A stretch of 36,634 nt of DNA, from positions 1 through 36,634 of the forward strand of contig SKGE01000076.1 of assembly GCA_007117625.1 (NCBI GenBank), given 5' to 3'. This document shows positions 23,140 to 31,047 of the stretch, piece by piece. Under the pieces are notes generated by a model. That model worked only from the letters and a program-made list of their open reading frames with translations. It was not told where the DNA came from and did no database searches. The number at the start of each line of letters is the position of its first letter. Position 1 is the stretch's first letter. Both the position numbers and the translations under genes were made by a program. Source of the stretch: Candidatus Izemoplasma sp. (GTDB lineage Bacteria > Bacillota_I > Bacilli_A > Izemoplasmatales > Izemoplasmataceae).

Positions 23140-23187
23140 AAAAAAGCGATATATCCTTATATTTTATAGGATAATATCGCTTTTTTT
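23140..23187. terminator. Terminator between the EAL gene and the minus-strand CDP-alcohol gene
   Basis: AAAAAGCGATAT and ATATCGCTTTTTTT pair at the base, with an inner ATCC...GGAT stem. A-rich left and T-rich right ends suit both strands. Confidence 0.8.
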
Positions 23188-23219
23188 ATTCGGTGGTTAA
23201 AACCGTTATTATATACGAT

Positions 23220-23741
23220 TTAAATCTTTCTAAAGTAAACTGATTGAACTAATAACATCGAAAATAAAACAGCGGTTATCATTATATATATATTTTGCGC
23301 CATTAGGCTAAGGTTGATGCTGTCTAAGATTAATAGAATAAAAACGATCGATGTTCCGCTGATGGTTGTTGGAAGTCCTTTTATTGATTCAGGCTCGCTA
23401 TGGTTAGAGAATTTATGTAGGCGATAAAGAGATGCGAGAAAGTAAATGATGCTTAGTAGTATGTTTAAAGCGAAGTGAAAAATAGGAGATAGACTCAGTA
23501 TTATGGTGCTTGGAACGATGCTGAACGATATGATATCATTTGCACAGTCTAGGCGTTTTCCGAGATTTGATTCAGCCCTAAGTCTACGTGCAATGATACC
23601 ATCGTAGCGATCGATAATAGCACTGATTAAGATTAAAATGAAGGCTAAACGAATATTGTTTGATATAATGACAAAAGTTAATGCGATTATACCGAGTAAG
23701 ATGCCGGTGAGGGTCAAGATGTTGGGGAGGTGTTTTTTCAT
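23220..23741 (-). CDS. CDP-alcohol phosphatidyltransferase (PssA-like)
   Basis: This 173-aa membrane enzyme joins a CDP-activated lipid to an alcohol. The family signature D-x2-D-G-x2-A-R-x8-G-x3-D-x3-D is exact: D44, D47, G48, A51, R52, G61, D65, D69. About five or six hydrophobic segments surround it. The closest recognisable use is CDP-diacylglycerol:serine O-phosphatidyltransferase (PssA), but PgsA- or inositol-type activity is not excluded. It starts 15 nt after the stop of the minus-strand NAS-like gene, so the two form an operon. Confidence 0.88.
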   Translation of the reverse strand: MKKHLPNILTLTGILLGIIALTFVIISNNIRLAFILILISAIIDRYDGIIARRLRAESNLGKRLDCANDIISFSIVPSTIILSLSPIFHFALNILLSIIYFLASLYRLHKFSNHSEPESIKGLPTTISGTSIVFILLILDSINLSLMAQNIYIMITAVLFSMLLVQSVYFRKI

Positions 23742-23756
23742 CGTTTCAGTTCCTTA

Positions 23757-24266
23757 TCATGTTCTGAGTAAGTTCGTAAACTTTGTTGTTGTTAGTCTGT
23801 GTTTACAACGTTTAATCGCTATGTTTATGGGTGTGGTTAGGGTCCCTCTTATAAAAACTTTGGTTTGTGGGATACTGTTGATTAGAATGTGTTTTAGGAC
23901 GTGTTGTTTTGGTGATACTTGATTGGCGATGAAGATGACGGTGTAGGCTTTTAAATCAATGTACTGCCCATCACAGCATTGGCAAGTTATATTTGTGTTT
24001 TGTTTTTTTAGATAGGTGAGTGCATTGTCCATCATTGTTTTATTGTTGTCGATGATGGTTACATCTGCGCCGGTATATTTTTTTAGGTAGATCGCGGAGA
24101 GCGGCATAGCGCCTGCTCCGATAAAGAGGATTTTATCTGTTTCATTAATGGTGGTTAAAGTGAGTTCTTTTTTGATAAGTTTTTGGTAGTATAGATGTAA
24201 AAATGGTTTTAGAATACCCAGTTTTGTAATATATTTTTCAAGCGTTTGTGTTTTAGTTAACGGCAT
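23757..24266 (-). CDS. Nicotianamine-synthase-like Rossmann-fold protein, copy 1
   Basis: This 169-aa protein has a SAM-binding-type Rossmann loop FIGAGAMPLSAIYLKKYTG (G50 in the loop) and downstream IFIANQVSP, the layout of nicotianamine synthases and their small relatives (compare G-S-G-P-L-P-L-T-S in plant NAS). At ~170 residues it is much shorter than a full NAS or CntL, so it may be the Rossmann core only. The ATG at 24266 was chosen because AAAGG (minus strand) is 9 nt before it and touches the ATG at 24275, and because the glycine loop then aligns at residue 50 with copy 2. It is in an operon with the CDP-alcohol gene. A methyltransferase role is equally possible. Confidence 0.7.
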   Translation of the reverse strand: MPLTKTQTLEKYITKLGILKPFLHLYYQKLIKKELTLTTINETDKILFIGAGAMPLSAIYLKKYTGADVTIIDNNKTMMDNALTYLKKQNTNITCQCCDGQYIDLKAYTVIFIANQVSPKQHVLKHILINSIPQTKVFIRGTLTTPINIAIKRCKHRLTTTKFTNLLRT

Positions 24267-24310
24267 AAAGTTCATCCTTTGTGGTATGATAGAAGTAATC
24301 TTACGGTGTC

Positions 24311-24339
24311 ATTATAGTTAAATTACTTTGGCTATTCAA
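24311..24339 (-). promoter_or_regulatory. Promoter of the minus-strand NAS-like/CDP-alcohol operon
   Basis: On the minus strand, TTGAAT (24339-24334), a 17-bp spacer and TATAAT (24316-24311), with a start about 40 nt before the ATG at 24266. Confidence 0.75.
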
Positions 24340-24346
24340 GCTTTTA

Positions 24347-24359
24347 TATAATAATTATA
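24347..24359. promoter_or_regulatory. Palindrome over the -10 of the plus-strand NAS-like gene
   Basis: TATAATAATTATA is a perfect dyad (TATAAT-A-ATTATA). It includes TATAAT (24347-24352) as a likely -10, with TTACTT (24323-24328) 18 bp upstream as a weak -35. A metal-dependent repressor could bind here, but the match to a Fur or DtxR box is not good, so this is only a candidate. Confidence 0.4.
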
Positions 24360-24384
24360 AATAGTCTTTTAAACTGGAGGAACT

Positions 24385-24921
24385 ATGATAAAAGAAGCTA
24401 TTCGAGTGATGGAAAAGTTCATGAGTTATTCTCGTTTTGGGATTTATCTTTATTGCAGACCTTATAAGAAAATTGTAGAAAATGAGATTCGTTTGGTCGA
24501 TATCAAGGATACTGATGTTGTTTTTTTAATTGGTTCAGGGGCAATCCCTTTTACTGCGATATGGATTATGAGGCTTAGCGAGGCTCGTGTGATTTGTGTA
24601 GACAGTGATTTAAAGGCGGTCAAACGATCGAGAAAAGTGTTAAAGAAGTTAAGATTAGATGAGAAGATTACTGTGAAGCACCATGATGGGCGTACAGATT
24701 TAGATATTTTGTATTCGGTTTGCATCATTGCTTTACAAGTGAGTCCCTTGGCAGAAGTTATCGATCAAGTGCGGTTTGATCAATCTAGAGTTATTGTGCG
24801 TCTTCCCAAGGTAAGCTATGCCAAGCACTATGATGTGTTACCAAATAGTGTGAAAATACGGGAAGTTATAGGTCAAGAGATGAAAGCTTTTGATCGCTCT
24901 GCCTGGATTGAAAAGGTGTAG
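24385..24921 (+). CDS. Nicotianamine-synthase-like Rossmann-fold protein, copy 2
   Basis: This 178-aa paralogue of the divergent minus-strand protein has the same layout: LIGSGAIPFTAIWIMRLS (G50), acidic end of beta-2 CVDSD (residues 71-75), and IIALQVSP (113-120) matching IFIANQVSP in copy 1. The relation to nicotianamine synthase is through this Rossmann core only; a class I methyltransferase cannot be excluded. GGAGG lies 4 nt before the ATG. FeoA follows 104 nt downstream with its own promoter. The pair flanking a metal-transport locus suggests a link to metal handling, which is inference. Confidence 0.7.
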   Translation: MIKEAIRVMEKFMSYSRFGIYLYCRPYKKIVENEIRLVDIKDTDVVFLIGSGAIPFTAIWIMRLSEARVICVDSDLKAVKRSRKVLKKLRLDEKITVKHHDGRTDLDILYSVCIIALQVSPLAEVIDQVRFDQSRVIVRLPKVSYAKHYDVLPNSVKIREVIGQEMKAFDRSAWIEKV

Positions 24922-24955
24922 TTTATAGGCCTATTTAGAAACAATATGAATAAGG

Positions 24956-24985
24956 TTGACTCTGACTGTTTAAGCTTGTTATACT
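24956..24985 (+). promoter_or_regulatory. Promoter of feoA-feoB
   Basis: TTGACT (24956-24961) and TATACT (24980-24985) are separated by 18 bp. The 40 nt before feoA contain A/T-rich sequence but no clear Fur-box dyad. Confidence 0.65.
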
Positions 24986-25025
24986 ATGGTTGTAATACAA
25001 AATATCATTGACTGAGGTGTTTTTT

Positions 25026-25259
25026 ATGCAAGCATTGGAAGCGAATATTGCGTCTTTAAATCATATGAGTATTGGTGAGATGGGAACGGTTTTATCGGTA
25101 CCTGATCTTCGCTTGCTTGCCTCGTTAGGGATCCGTATTGGAAAACAGATTCGTCTGATTACAAAAAGTGTCGCTTCTGGCCCTTTGGTATTTACCGTTG
25201 GTGATAGAAGTGTTGTGATTGATCGCTCATTGGCAGAGTTGATTAAAATCAGAAGGTAG
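25026..25259 (+). CDS. feoA: FeoA, ferrous iron transport accessory protein
   Basis: This 77-aa SH3-like FeoA protein starts MQALEANIASLNHMSIGEMG and shows the family pattern of a short core with LGIRIGKQIRLI (about 40-51), PLVFTVGDRSVVIDRSLAELI (about 58-77). It supports the FeoB channel in the membrane. ATG 25026 was chosen since GAGGTG (25014-25019) lies 6 nt before it; a TTG at 25008 would add six residues. FeoB starts 7 nt after the stop, so the two are cotranscribed. Confidence 0.9.
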   Translation: MQALEANIASLNHMSIGEMGTVLSVPDLRLLASLGIRIGKQIRLITKSVASGPLVFTVGDRSVVIDRSLAELIKIRR

Positions 25260-25266
25260 CGATTCG

Positions 25267-27015
25267 ATGTCAAAACTTAAAAAATTTCAAGATTTAACCG
25301 ATAAAAAAATTCTATTAATGGGCTTACCCAATGTTGGGAAAAGTGCCATTTTTTCTCGTTACACAGGTATGGATGTTATTGTGTCAAACTATTCTGGCAC
25401 GACGGTTGAGTTTACTGAAGGTAAAATTGTTGTGGAAGATAAGGCATATGCTTTGGTTGATGTGCCTGGTGTTTATGACTTAAAAGATTCGATTGATGAT
25501 GCGGAGCGTGTTGCGCTTTCGATGCTGAACGCAAAACCTGAAGCAGTTCTTTTTGTTTTGGATGCGCTTAATTTAGAAAGTAGTCTGCATTTGTTAATGC
25601 AGGTGCTTAAGTATAATATTCCAACGATTGTAGCATTGAATCGCACGGATTTGTTAAAGCGGCGCGGGATGATGATTGATCATCGCGTGATTGCATCTAG
25701 ATTGAATGTTCCAGTTTTTCCTACGGTAGCTTTAGAGAAAAAGAGTTTGTTTGCTTTAAAAGATGAATTGCACAAGGTGATGGAAAACCCTAAGGTAGAT
25801 TATTTGGTTCACTCGACTACGGATGACAGATGGAAAGAGGTTGAGCGCATTGTTGATCGTGCTGTTAAGAAACCGATTGATCCGGATTTTTATCACGGTA
25901 AGTATGCTTTTTTGATTAAACCTTTTCCTGGGCTTTTAATTGCGATTTTAATGTTGGGTATTTTGTTTGCTTTTGTGATTGGTTTTGGGATGGGACTAAG
26001 GCAGTTTATCCTGTTGCCACTTTTGAGGGGGTATCTATTTCCCGGGATTGAACAAGCGGTTTATGCGTTGTTTGAATCTTCCTACATTCGAGGTATTTTA
26101 GTTGGTGATTATGGCTTTTTGATTAAAGGAATTGAGTGGCCGTTTGCACTGGTTTTACCGTATGTTATATCGTTTTACATCATGATGAGTTTACTTGAGG
26201 ATACAGGGTATTTGCCTAGACTAGCGGTACTTTTAGATGGGGTCTTAAAGAAAATTGGTTTGAGCGGGTCTAGCATTATCCCGATTATGTTGGGCTATGG
26301 CTGCGGGATTCCTGCGATTATGTCGACGCGGAGTTTACGGTCTAAGAAGTCACGTTTAACGATTGCGATTATGGTGTCTTTAGCGGTTCCGTGTGTTTCT
26401 CAGTCTGGTGCTTTTGTAGCGCTTTTGATTGAGCATTCTTTATTGGCGTTGTTGCTTGTGTTTTTAGTGTCGATTTTGGCGATTATGATTGTTGGCTTGG
26501 TGATGAAAAAACTAAACAAAGAGGCGATGCCTTTTACGCTGCTTGAGTTACCTGAGCTGTTGTGGCCAAAACCTAAGTTATTAGGTAAAAAGATTTTGAT
26601 GCGTATCAAGCATTATATTAAAGACGGGGCTGTGCCGATGATTTTTGCGATTATGGCAACGGCGTTGCTCTATGAAGTTGGTGCATTAGATGTGATGGGT
26701 CAAGTTTTAGCGCCGCTTGTTTCGGGATGGTTAAGACTACCTGAGGCTGCCGCAACACCGTTGATTATTGGTGTGGTGAGAAGAGAACTGGCGGTTTTAC
26801 CGCTTCTTGATATGGACTTGACGACCGTGCAGTTCTTCACTGCGTCAATTGTAGCGCTCTTTTATGTGCCATGTATTGCAATGATTGCGACTTTAGCAAA
26901 AGAATTTAATGCAAAAACTGCTGTTTTTGTGTTATTATTAACAACGGTGACAGCACTTTTCTTAGGAGGCGTGGTGGCACGTTTAGGGGATTTTGTTGTT
27001 ACTATGTTGGGATAA
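25267..27015 (+). CDS. feoB: FeoB, ferrous iron transporter
   Basis: This 582-aa protein has an N-terminal G domain: G1 GLPNVGKS (19-26), G3 DVPG (65-68) and G4 NRTD (125-128). It is followed by two FeoB gate/nucleoside-recognition regions, with the core around YGCGIPAIMSTRSLRSKKSR and VSLAVPCVSQSGAF. The chain is shorter than the ~700 aa of many FeoBs and its core carries PCVSQS, as in the group of FeoB that has PCxxQ, rather than the enterobacterial C-x-A-R-L-P-V-Y. It should import Fe2+, driven or gated by GTP. It follows feoA by 7 nt. Regulation by iron is probable but no box is visible. Confidence 0.9.
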   Translation: MSKLKKFQDLTDKKILLMGLPNVGKSAIFSRYTGMDVIVSNYSGTTVEFTEGKIVVEDKAYALVDVPGVYDLKDSIDDAERVALSMLNAKPEAVLFVLDALNLESSLHLLMQVLKYNIPTIVALNRTDLLKRRGMMIDHRVIASRLNVPVFPTVALEKKSLFALKDELHKVMENPKVDYLVHSTTDDRWKEVERIVDRAVKKPIDPDFYHGKYAFLIKPFPGLLIAILMLGILFAFVIGFGMGLRQFILLPLLRGYLFPGIEQAVYALFESSYIRGILVGDYGFLIKGIEWPFALVLPYVISFYIMMSLLEDTGYLPRLAVLLDGVLKKIGLSGSSIIPIMLGYGCGIPAIMSTRSLRSKKSRLTIAIMVSLAVPCVSQSGAFVALLIEHSLLALLLVFLVSILAIMIVGLVMKKLNKEAMPFTLLELPELLWPKPKLLGKKILMRIKHYIKDGAVPMIFAIMATALLYEVGALDVMGQVLAPLVSGWLRLPEAAATPLIIGVVRRELAVLPLLDMDLTTVQFFTASIVALFYVPCIAMIATLAKEFNAKTAVFVLLLTTVTALFLGGVVARLGDFVVTMLG

Positions 27016-27042
27016 AATCAAAAGATTAGGTAGGAATAAGGT

Positions 27043-28080
27043 ATGACATTGAGAAGACGAGTACTTGAGTATTTAATTACGACGCTTAATGGTATGGCTT
27101 TAGGATTATTTTCAACGCTTATTATTGGTTTGATTTTACGTCAATTAGGAACCTACATTGGGATTCAGCAACTGGTAGATGTCGCTGGTGTTTTAAGTTC
27201 GCTTATGGGTGTTGGAATTGGTTTAGGGGTTGCTTTTAGTCTGAAGTTGACTGGATTACCACTTATTGCTGGAGCGATGGCAGGTGGTATCGGTACGAGA
27301 ATGCTGCTTTTAGACAGTGCCAATCAAACGCTTCCTGGTGACCCGATTGTTGCTTATATTACAACGATTGCGGCGATTGAAGCGGTGCGTTTTATATTGA
27401 GAAAGCGGACACCATTTGATGTTATTTTAATTCCGCTTGTGAGTTCTTTAGTTGCAGTTACGGTTGTTTCTTTAATTGGAAGTTCAGTTGAAGAAGGTTC
27501 GAGAATGTTAGGACGCTTTATTCAAGATGCGACTGAGTATGGACCCTTTATGATGGGAATTGTGATTGCCGTTATTATGGGAATGGCTTTGACGAGTCCA
27601 ATCTCTAGTGCAGCCATTGCGATTGCTTTTTCGATTGGTGGTATCGCTGGGGGTGCTGCCGTTGTCGGTGGTGTTGTTCAAATGCTTGGGTTTGCAGTGA
27701 TGAGCCGTAAGGATAATTCTATTGGAGGCGTTATTTCAATCGCGGTTGGAACGAGTATGCTTCAGTTTAAGAATATATTAAGGAAACCAATTATTTGGCT
27801 TCCGCCAATTATTGTTAGTGCGATTTTAGGGCCGCTTTCGACGCTTGTGTTTAAGATTCAAACCGATGCTGAAGGTGCTGGTATGGGTACTAGCGGTTTG
27901 GTCGGTCAAATTGCTACCTTTGATGTGATGGGATATGCACCTAATGTTTTAGTGTCAGTATTGATACTGCATTTTGTGTTGCCGATTACACTTGTGTTTG
28001 CCTTAGATTTATTATTTAGAAAGCAAGGTTGGATCGTTCAAGGCGATCTGGCGTTACAAACGTATGAAAAAGCCGAATAA
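27043..28080 (+). CDS. PTS_EIIC_2-family membrane protein without EIIA/EIIB partners
   Basis: This 345-aa integral membrane protein (about ten hydrophobic segments) is of the PTS sugar transporter IIC type-2 family (PF13303), with no phosphorylatable IIA/IIB domain and no PTS gene next to it. The family's typical features are the Gly-rich segments LSSLMGVGIGLGVAFSLKLT and GAMAGGIGT and the late AGMGTSGLVGQIATF. Many such stand-alone proteins are annotated as PTS subunits but their substrate and energy source are not known. It starts 28 nt after feoB and could be cotranscribed. The start has AAGG at a short spacing. Confidence 0.8.
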   Translation: MTLRRRVLEYLITTLNGMALGLFSTLIIGLILRQLGTYIGIQQLVDVAGVLSSLMGVGIGLGVAFSLKLTGLPLIAGAMAGGIGTRMLLLDSANQTLPGDPIVAYITTIAAIEAVRFILRKRTPFDVILIPLVSSLVAVTVVSLIGSSVEEGSRMLGRFIQDATEYGPFMMGIVIAVIMGMALTSPISSAAIAIAFSIGGIAGGAAVVGGVVQMLGFAVMSRKDNSIGGVISIAVGTSMLQFKNILRKPIIWLPPIIVSAILGPLSTLVFKIQTDAEGAGMGTSGLVGQIATFDVMGYAPNVLVSVLILHFVLPITLVFALDLLFRKQGWIVQGDLALQTYEKAE

Positions 28081-28092
28081 TCGGCTTTTTTT
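28067..28092 (+). terminator. Terminator of the PTS_EIIC_2-like gene
   Basis: AAAAAGCCGA (28067-28076) and TCGGCTTTTTTT (28081-28092) pair around ATAA, which includes the stop codon. Confidence 0.92.
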
Positions 28093-28103
28093 ATTGCATA
28101 TTA

Positions 28104-28133
28104 TTGATGCATGGTTGCGTAACGCGCTATAAT
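28104..28133 (+). promoter_or_regulatory. Promoter of the flavin reductase/hydrolase pair
   Basis: TTGATG (28104-28109), an 18-bp spacer and TATAAT (28128-28133). Confidence 0.75.
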
Positions 28134-28157
28134 TAAAGCAATGATTGAGGTGAAAAG

Positions 28158-28751
28158 ATGATAAAAATTAATATGGAACATGTTGATAAAAGAGCGGCGT
28201 ATGGACTTTTAACAAGTAGTGTTGTACCACGACCAATCGCGCTTGTAACCACGATTAGTGAAGATGGTATTGTAAATATTGCCCCGTTTAGTTATTTTAA
28301 TGTGGTGACTGCCTCGCCCGCACGTCTTTCAATTGTGATCGGGAAGAAGATGGGGAGTTTAAAGGATACGGCTCGGAATGTGTTTAACAATCGAAAGTTT
28401 GTCGTACATGTGGTCACTGAAAGTAATTTAGTTGATGCAAACATGAGTGCTGCAAAACTTCCTTCTAATCAAAGTGAACTCTCGGTGACAGATTTTACTG
28501 TAGAGCATTCGGATACGTTTGAAGTTCCGCATTTGAAGGATAACCCATTGTATTTTGAGTGTGTGTTGGACCAGTATGTATCGTTTGAAGATAGTGATAT
28601 GATTATTGGTAAGGTAAGTAATATGTATGTTTTAGAACAGTTGTTGATTGATGGAAAAGTTGATGTAAAAGCATTAAACCCAATTGGTCGTTTGTCTGGA
28701 AACAGCTATGCAAAATTGGGGGATTTTATAACTTTAAAGAGACCGGAGTGA
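28158..28751 (+). CDS. Flavin reductase family protein (FMN-binding split barrel)
   Basis: This 197-aa flavoprotein has the conserved start of the family: SSVVPRPIALVTT, then NIAPFSYFNVVTASPARLSIVIG and IGRLSGNSYAKLGDF near the C-terminus. Family members bind FMN and reduce it with NAD(P)H or act as oxidoreductases on quinones. GAGGTG lies 6 nt before the ATG. It is 4 nt from the next hydrolase gene, forming a two-gene operon that resembles quinone/thiol stress loci (an MhqD-like partner); this is inference from context. Confidence 0.88.
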   Translation: MIKINMEHVDKRAAYGLLTSSVVPRPIALVTTISEDGIVNIAPFSYFNVVTASPARLSIVIGKKMGSLKDTARNVFNNRKFVVHVVTESNLVDANMSAAKLPSNQSELSVTDFTVEHSDTFEVPHLKDNPLYFECVLDQYVSFEDSDMIIGKVSNMYVLEQLLIDGKVDVKALNPIGRLSGNSYAKLGDFITLKRPE

Positions 28752-28755
28752 TAGT

Positions 28756-29361
28756 ATGATTCATGAGTTTAAACAAGGCAAAGAAGGTGCCCCGACGTTT
28801 GTGTTGTTACATGGGACGGGTGGAACTGAACATGATTTGATGCCACTTGCCAAAGCGCTTGATCAGGATGCTTCGATTTTGACGTTTCGTGGTGATGTCA
28901 TTGAAGATGGAATGGCGAGATTTTTTAGACGCTTAAGACCGGGTGTTTTTGATGAAGAGGATTTATTGATAAGAACTGAGGCGATGATTGAACGCATCGA
29001 TAAACTATCGAATGATTTAAGCTTTGATGGAGATAATGTATATGCGATAGGGTATTCGAATGGAGCGAATCTTGCGGCGAGCATTTTGTTTAAAACGAGC
29101 GAGACGTTTAAGGGTGCGATGTTGTTGCATCCGATGGTACCGCTCAAGGGAGTTAAGTTGCCAAATCTATCAAGCAATGAGATACTTATTACAGCGGGTG
29201 TCAATGATCCAATTTGTCCGAAAGATGAATCGGAGATGCTGTTTAAGATGTTTGATGAAGCGCGTTCAAATGTGACGGTTGAATGGTTTAAAGAAGGTCA
29301 TAGTATCGGCGCTTCTGAAGTTGAGGCGTTAAAACGATGGTATGCAAATAAAAAAGGCTAA
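28756..29361 (+). CDS. Alpha/beta hydrolase, MhqD/phospholipase-carboxylesterase type
   Basis: This 201-aa serine hydrolase has the oxyanion segment LLHGTGGTEHDLMPLA, the nucleophile in AIGYSNGANLAASIL, an Asp in TAGVNDPICPKDES and a His in FKEGHSIG; so the triad is complete. The size and motifs fit small carboxylesterases such as MhqD of Bacillus, which is quinone-inducible. It is paired with the flavin reductase gene 4 nt upstream. Its substrate is unknown. Confidence 0.88.
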   Translation: MIHEFKQGKEGAPTFVLLHGTGGTEHDLMPLAKALDQDASILTFRGDVIEDGMARFFRRLRPGVFDEEDLLIRTEAMIERIDKLSNDLSFDGDNVYAIGYSNGANLAASILFKTSETFKGAMLLHPMVPLKGVKLPNLSSNEILITAGVNDPICPKDESEMLFKMFDEARSNVTVEWFKEGHSIGASEVEALKRWYANKKG

Positions 29362-29376
29362 ATTTAGCCTTTTTTT
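29350..29376. terminator. Bidirectional terminator between the hydrolase and the mgtE operon
   Basis: AAAAAAGGCTAAA (29350-29362) and TTTAGCCTTTTTT (29363-29375) are complementary with no loop excess. It contains both stop codons of the convergent genes. Confidence 0.9.
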
Positions 29377-29638
29377 ATTTTGATTTATTCATTGCAACAA
29401 CATTAATGATCAAAGTGATGACTGTTGCCCAAAACAGTCCGAGTGATGCATAGAGTAAATAGCCTGCATAGACGGTGTGTTGAATTATCACAGCAAGCCC
29501 AAATGCAAGGATACTGATAATGAATGCTATGATGGGCAGCAATATGTAGAAAACGCGATGTATTTTAGCGAGTAAATGACTTAATGTGACAATAATATAA
29601 CTCGCCGCGATGGTAGCACCTATAATGATGAGTTCCAT
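29375..29638 (-). CDS. Small membrane protein coupled to mgtE, unknown
   Basis: This 87-aa protein has about three hydrophobic segments (MELIIIGATIAASYIIVTLS..., YILLPIIAFIISILAFGLAV, GYLLYASLGLFWATVITLII) and a short basic tail. No family is recognised. Its ATG overlaps the mgtE stop by 1 nt (TAATG), so it is translationally coupled and may be a small subunit or regulator of MgtE. It has no soluble domain. The coupling is visible in the sequence; the role is inference. Confidence 0.7.
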   Translation of the reverse strand: MELIIIGATIAASYIIVTLSHLLAKIHRVFYILLPIIAFIISILAFGLAVIIQHTVYAGYLLYASLGLFWATVITLIINVVAMNKSK

Positions 29639-31047
29639 TAGATTGCAGAGACGATTTCACTAAGTAGGATAGAGGCGAGTAGGAAGTATATAAACAGTCC
29701 TGTGATATCCTTTACAGTGGTGATAAATGGCGCACTTGCTGCGGCTTGATCGGCTCCAACTTTTAAGAGTAAATAAGGCACCATAAACCCTAAGGCCGTT
29801 GCGATAGTTATCGTAAAAAATAATGCAAAAGCAATAACGAGTGCAAGTTCAATGGGATAGGCAAAATCTCCAATAACACCTTGCCAAACATAGGCAATCA
29901 AGCCACCTAAAATTCCTAAAATGACACCCATAGTAGCCCCGGTTAAAACTTCTTTTCCCCATTGTCTAATGAAGCGTTTAAAATCAATATGTCCTAAAGC
30001 GAGCGCCCTTGTGAAAATGGTTGAGGATTGGGTACCAACATTTCCGCCCATGTCCATGACTACTGGGATAAAGAATGCTAATACGACAATGCTTTCTAAA
30101 ACATCTTCGAATCCTCCGATTACAAATCCGGCAATCATCCCACCAACAAGGGTAATCAATAGGAATGGGACACGAACGCCAAGAATTTGCGTAAGTTTTC
30201 CACTGATTAAAATTTTACTGCGGTCGCGTTCTTTGCTTGAAAAGTCGATGAAACCTGCCGTTGTAAATTCACGGTCAATGGCGTCATCTTCTAAGACATC
30301 CATGGCATCATCAACGGTAACTACACCGAGAAGTCTTTGTTCTTTATCGACAATTGGAACCGCGAGTAAATCGGAGTCTTGTAACATTTTTGCTACAACT
30401 TCATCCTTGATATCTGAACTGGCTTTGGTTGGGTCTGATTCCATAATGTTTTCAATGAGTTCATCGGTTGGTGCCGTGATTAAGGCTTTTAAATGAATCA
30501 TTCCCTCAAGTTTACGGGTTTTATCGGTTACGTATAAGTGGTAAACAGTTTCGACTTCATCGGCTACTTCTCGGATGCGATCTAAAGCATTTTGAACGGT
30601 CATACCTTTTTTAAATGAGATGTATTTTGGGGTCATGATATGTCCAGCTGTTCCGTACTCATAACCCATAACTAAAGTAGTGAAGTCGCGTTCTTTTTTC
30701 GAGAGTGCTTGTAAGAGTCGCTTAGCAACTTTAGCTGGGAGTTCGTCCATTAAAGCAGCTCGGTCATCAGGTTCGAGCTCTTTGAAAAACTCAAGTGCTT
30801 TTTCATCGGTAAAGTTTTGAAGTAAGTCTTGTTGGACTTCTGTTTCGATATACTCAAATACGTCGAGTGCGGTTTCTTTATCGAGCAATCGAAAAACTAC
30901 AACTTGTTTTTCAGGCTCTAAGATTTCGATGATATCGGCTAGAATATAATTGTCCGTATCGTTTAATAGTTTTTTTAGGTCTTCTGTTTTATTTTCATTG
31001 ATGAGTGTGCGTAGTTCTTTAAGTAAAGTTTTGATTTCTTTTTCCAT
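29638..31047 (-). CDS. mgtE: MgtE magnesium transporter
   Basis: This 469-aa Mg2+ channel has an N-terminal superhelical domain (~1-135), a tandem CBS domain (~140-270, LYVTDKTRKLEGMIHLKAL and VPIVDKEQRLLGVVTVDD) and a C-terminal membrane domain with five segments (~295-469), including VVMDMGGNVGTQSSTIFTRALALG, which carries the pore glycines and the GGNVG-type filter. It is the plain MgtE type with no fusions. It is controlled by an M-box riboswitch about 180 nt upstream on the same strand. GGAG is about 10 nt before the ATG, rather far, and the start is overlapped by an upstream ORF, so its translation may depend on that ORF. Confidence 0.95.
   Translation of the reverse strand: MEKEIKTLLKELRTLINENKTEDLKKLLNDTDNYILADIIEILEPEKQVVVFRLLDKETALDVFEYIETEVQQDLLQNFTDEKALEFFKELEPDDRAALMDELPAKVAKRLLQALSKKERDFTTLVMGYEYGTAGHIMTPKYISFKKGMTVQNALDRIREVADEVETVYHLYVTDKTRKLEGMIHLKALITAPTDELIENIMESDPTKASSDIKDEVVAKMLQDSDLLAVPIVDKEQRLLGVVTVDDAMDVLEDDAIDREFTTAGFIDFSSKERDRSKILISGKLTQILGVRVPFLLITLVGGMIAGFVIGGFEDVLESIVVLAFFIPVVMDMGGNVGTQSSTIFTRALALGHIDFKRFIRQWGKEVLTGATMGVILGILGGLIAYVWQGVIGDFAYPIELALVIAFALFFTITIATALGFMVPYLLLKVGADQAAASAPFITTVKDITGLFIYFLLASILLSEIVSAI

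Noticed and set aside
23638-23922. 94-codon plus-strand frame opposite the CDP-alcohol and NAS-like genes
   Set aside because: It has no ribosome binding site and overlaps two well supported minus-strand genes with clear motifs; it is an antisense shadow.
24985-25025. Fur box before feoA
   Set aside because: The A/T-rich stretch has no 7-1-7 dyad close to the TGATAAT-N-ATTATCA consensus.
29921-30496. 191-codon plus-strand frame inside mgtE
   Set aside because: It is a Ser/Pro-rich mirror of the mgtE coding sequence with no ribosome binding site.
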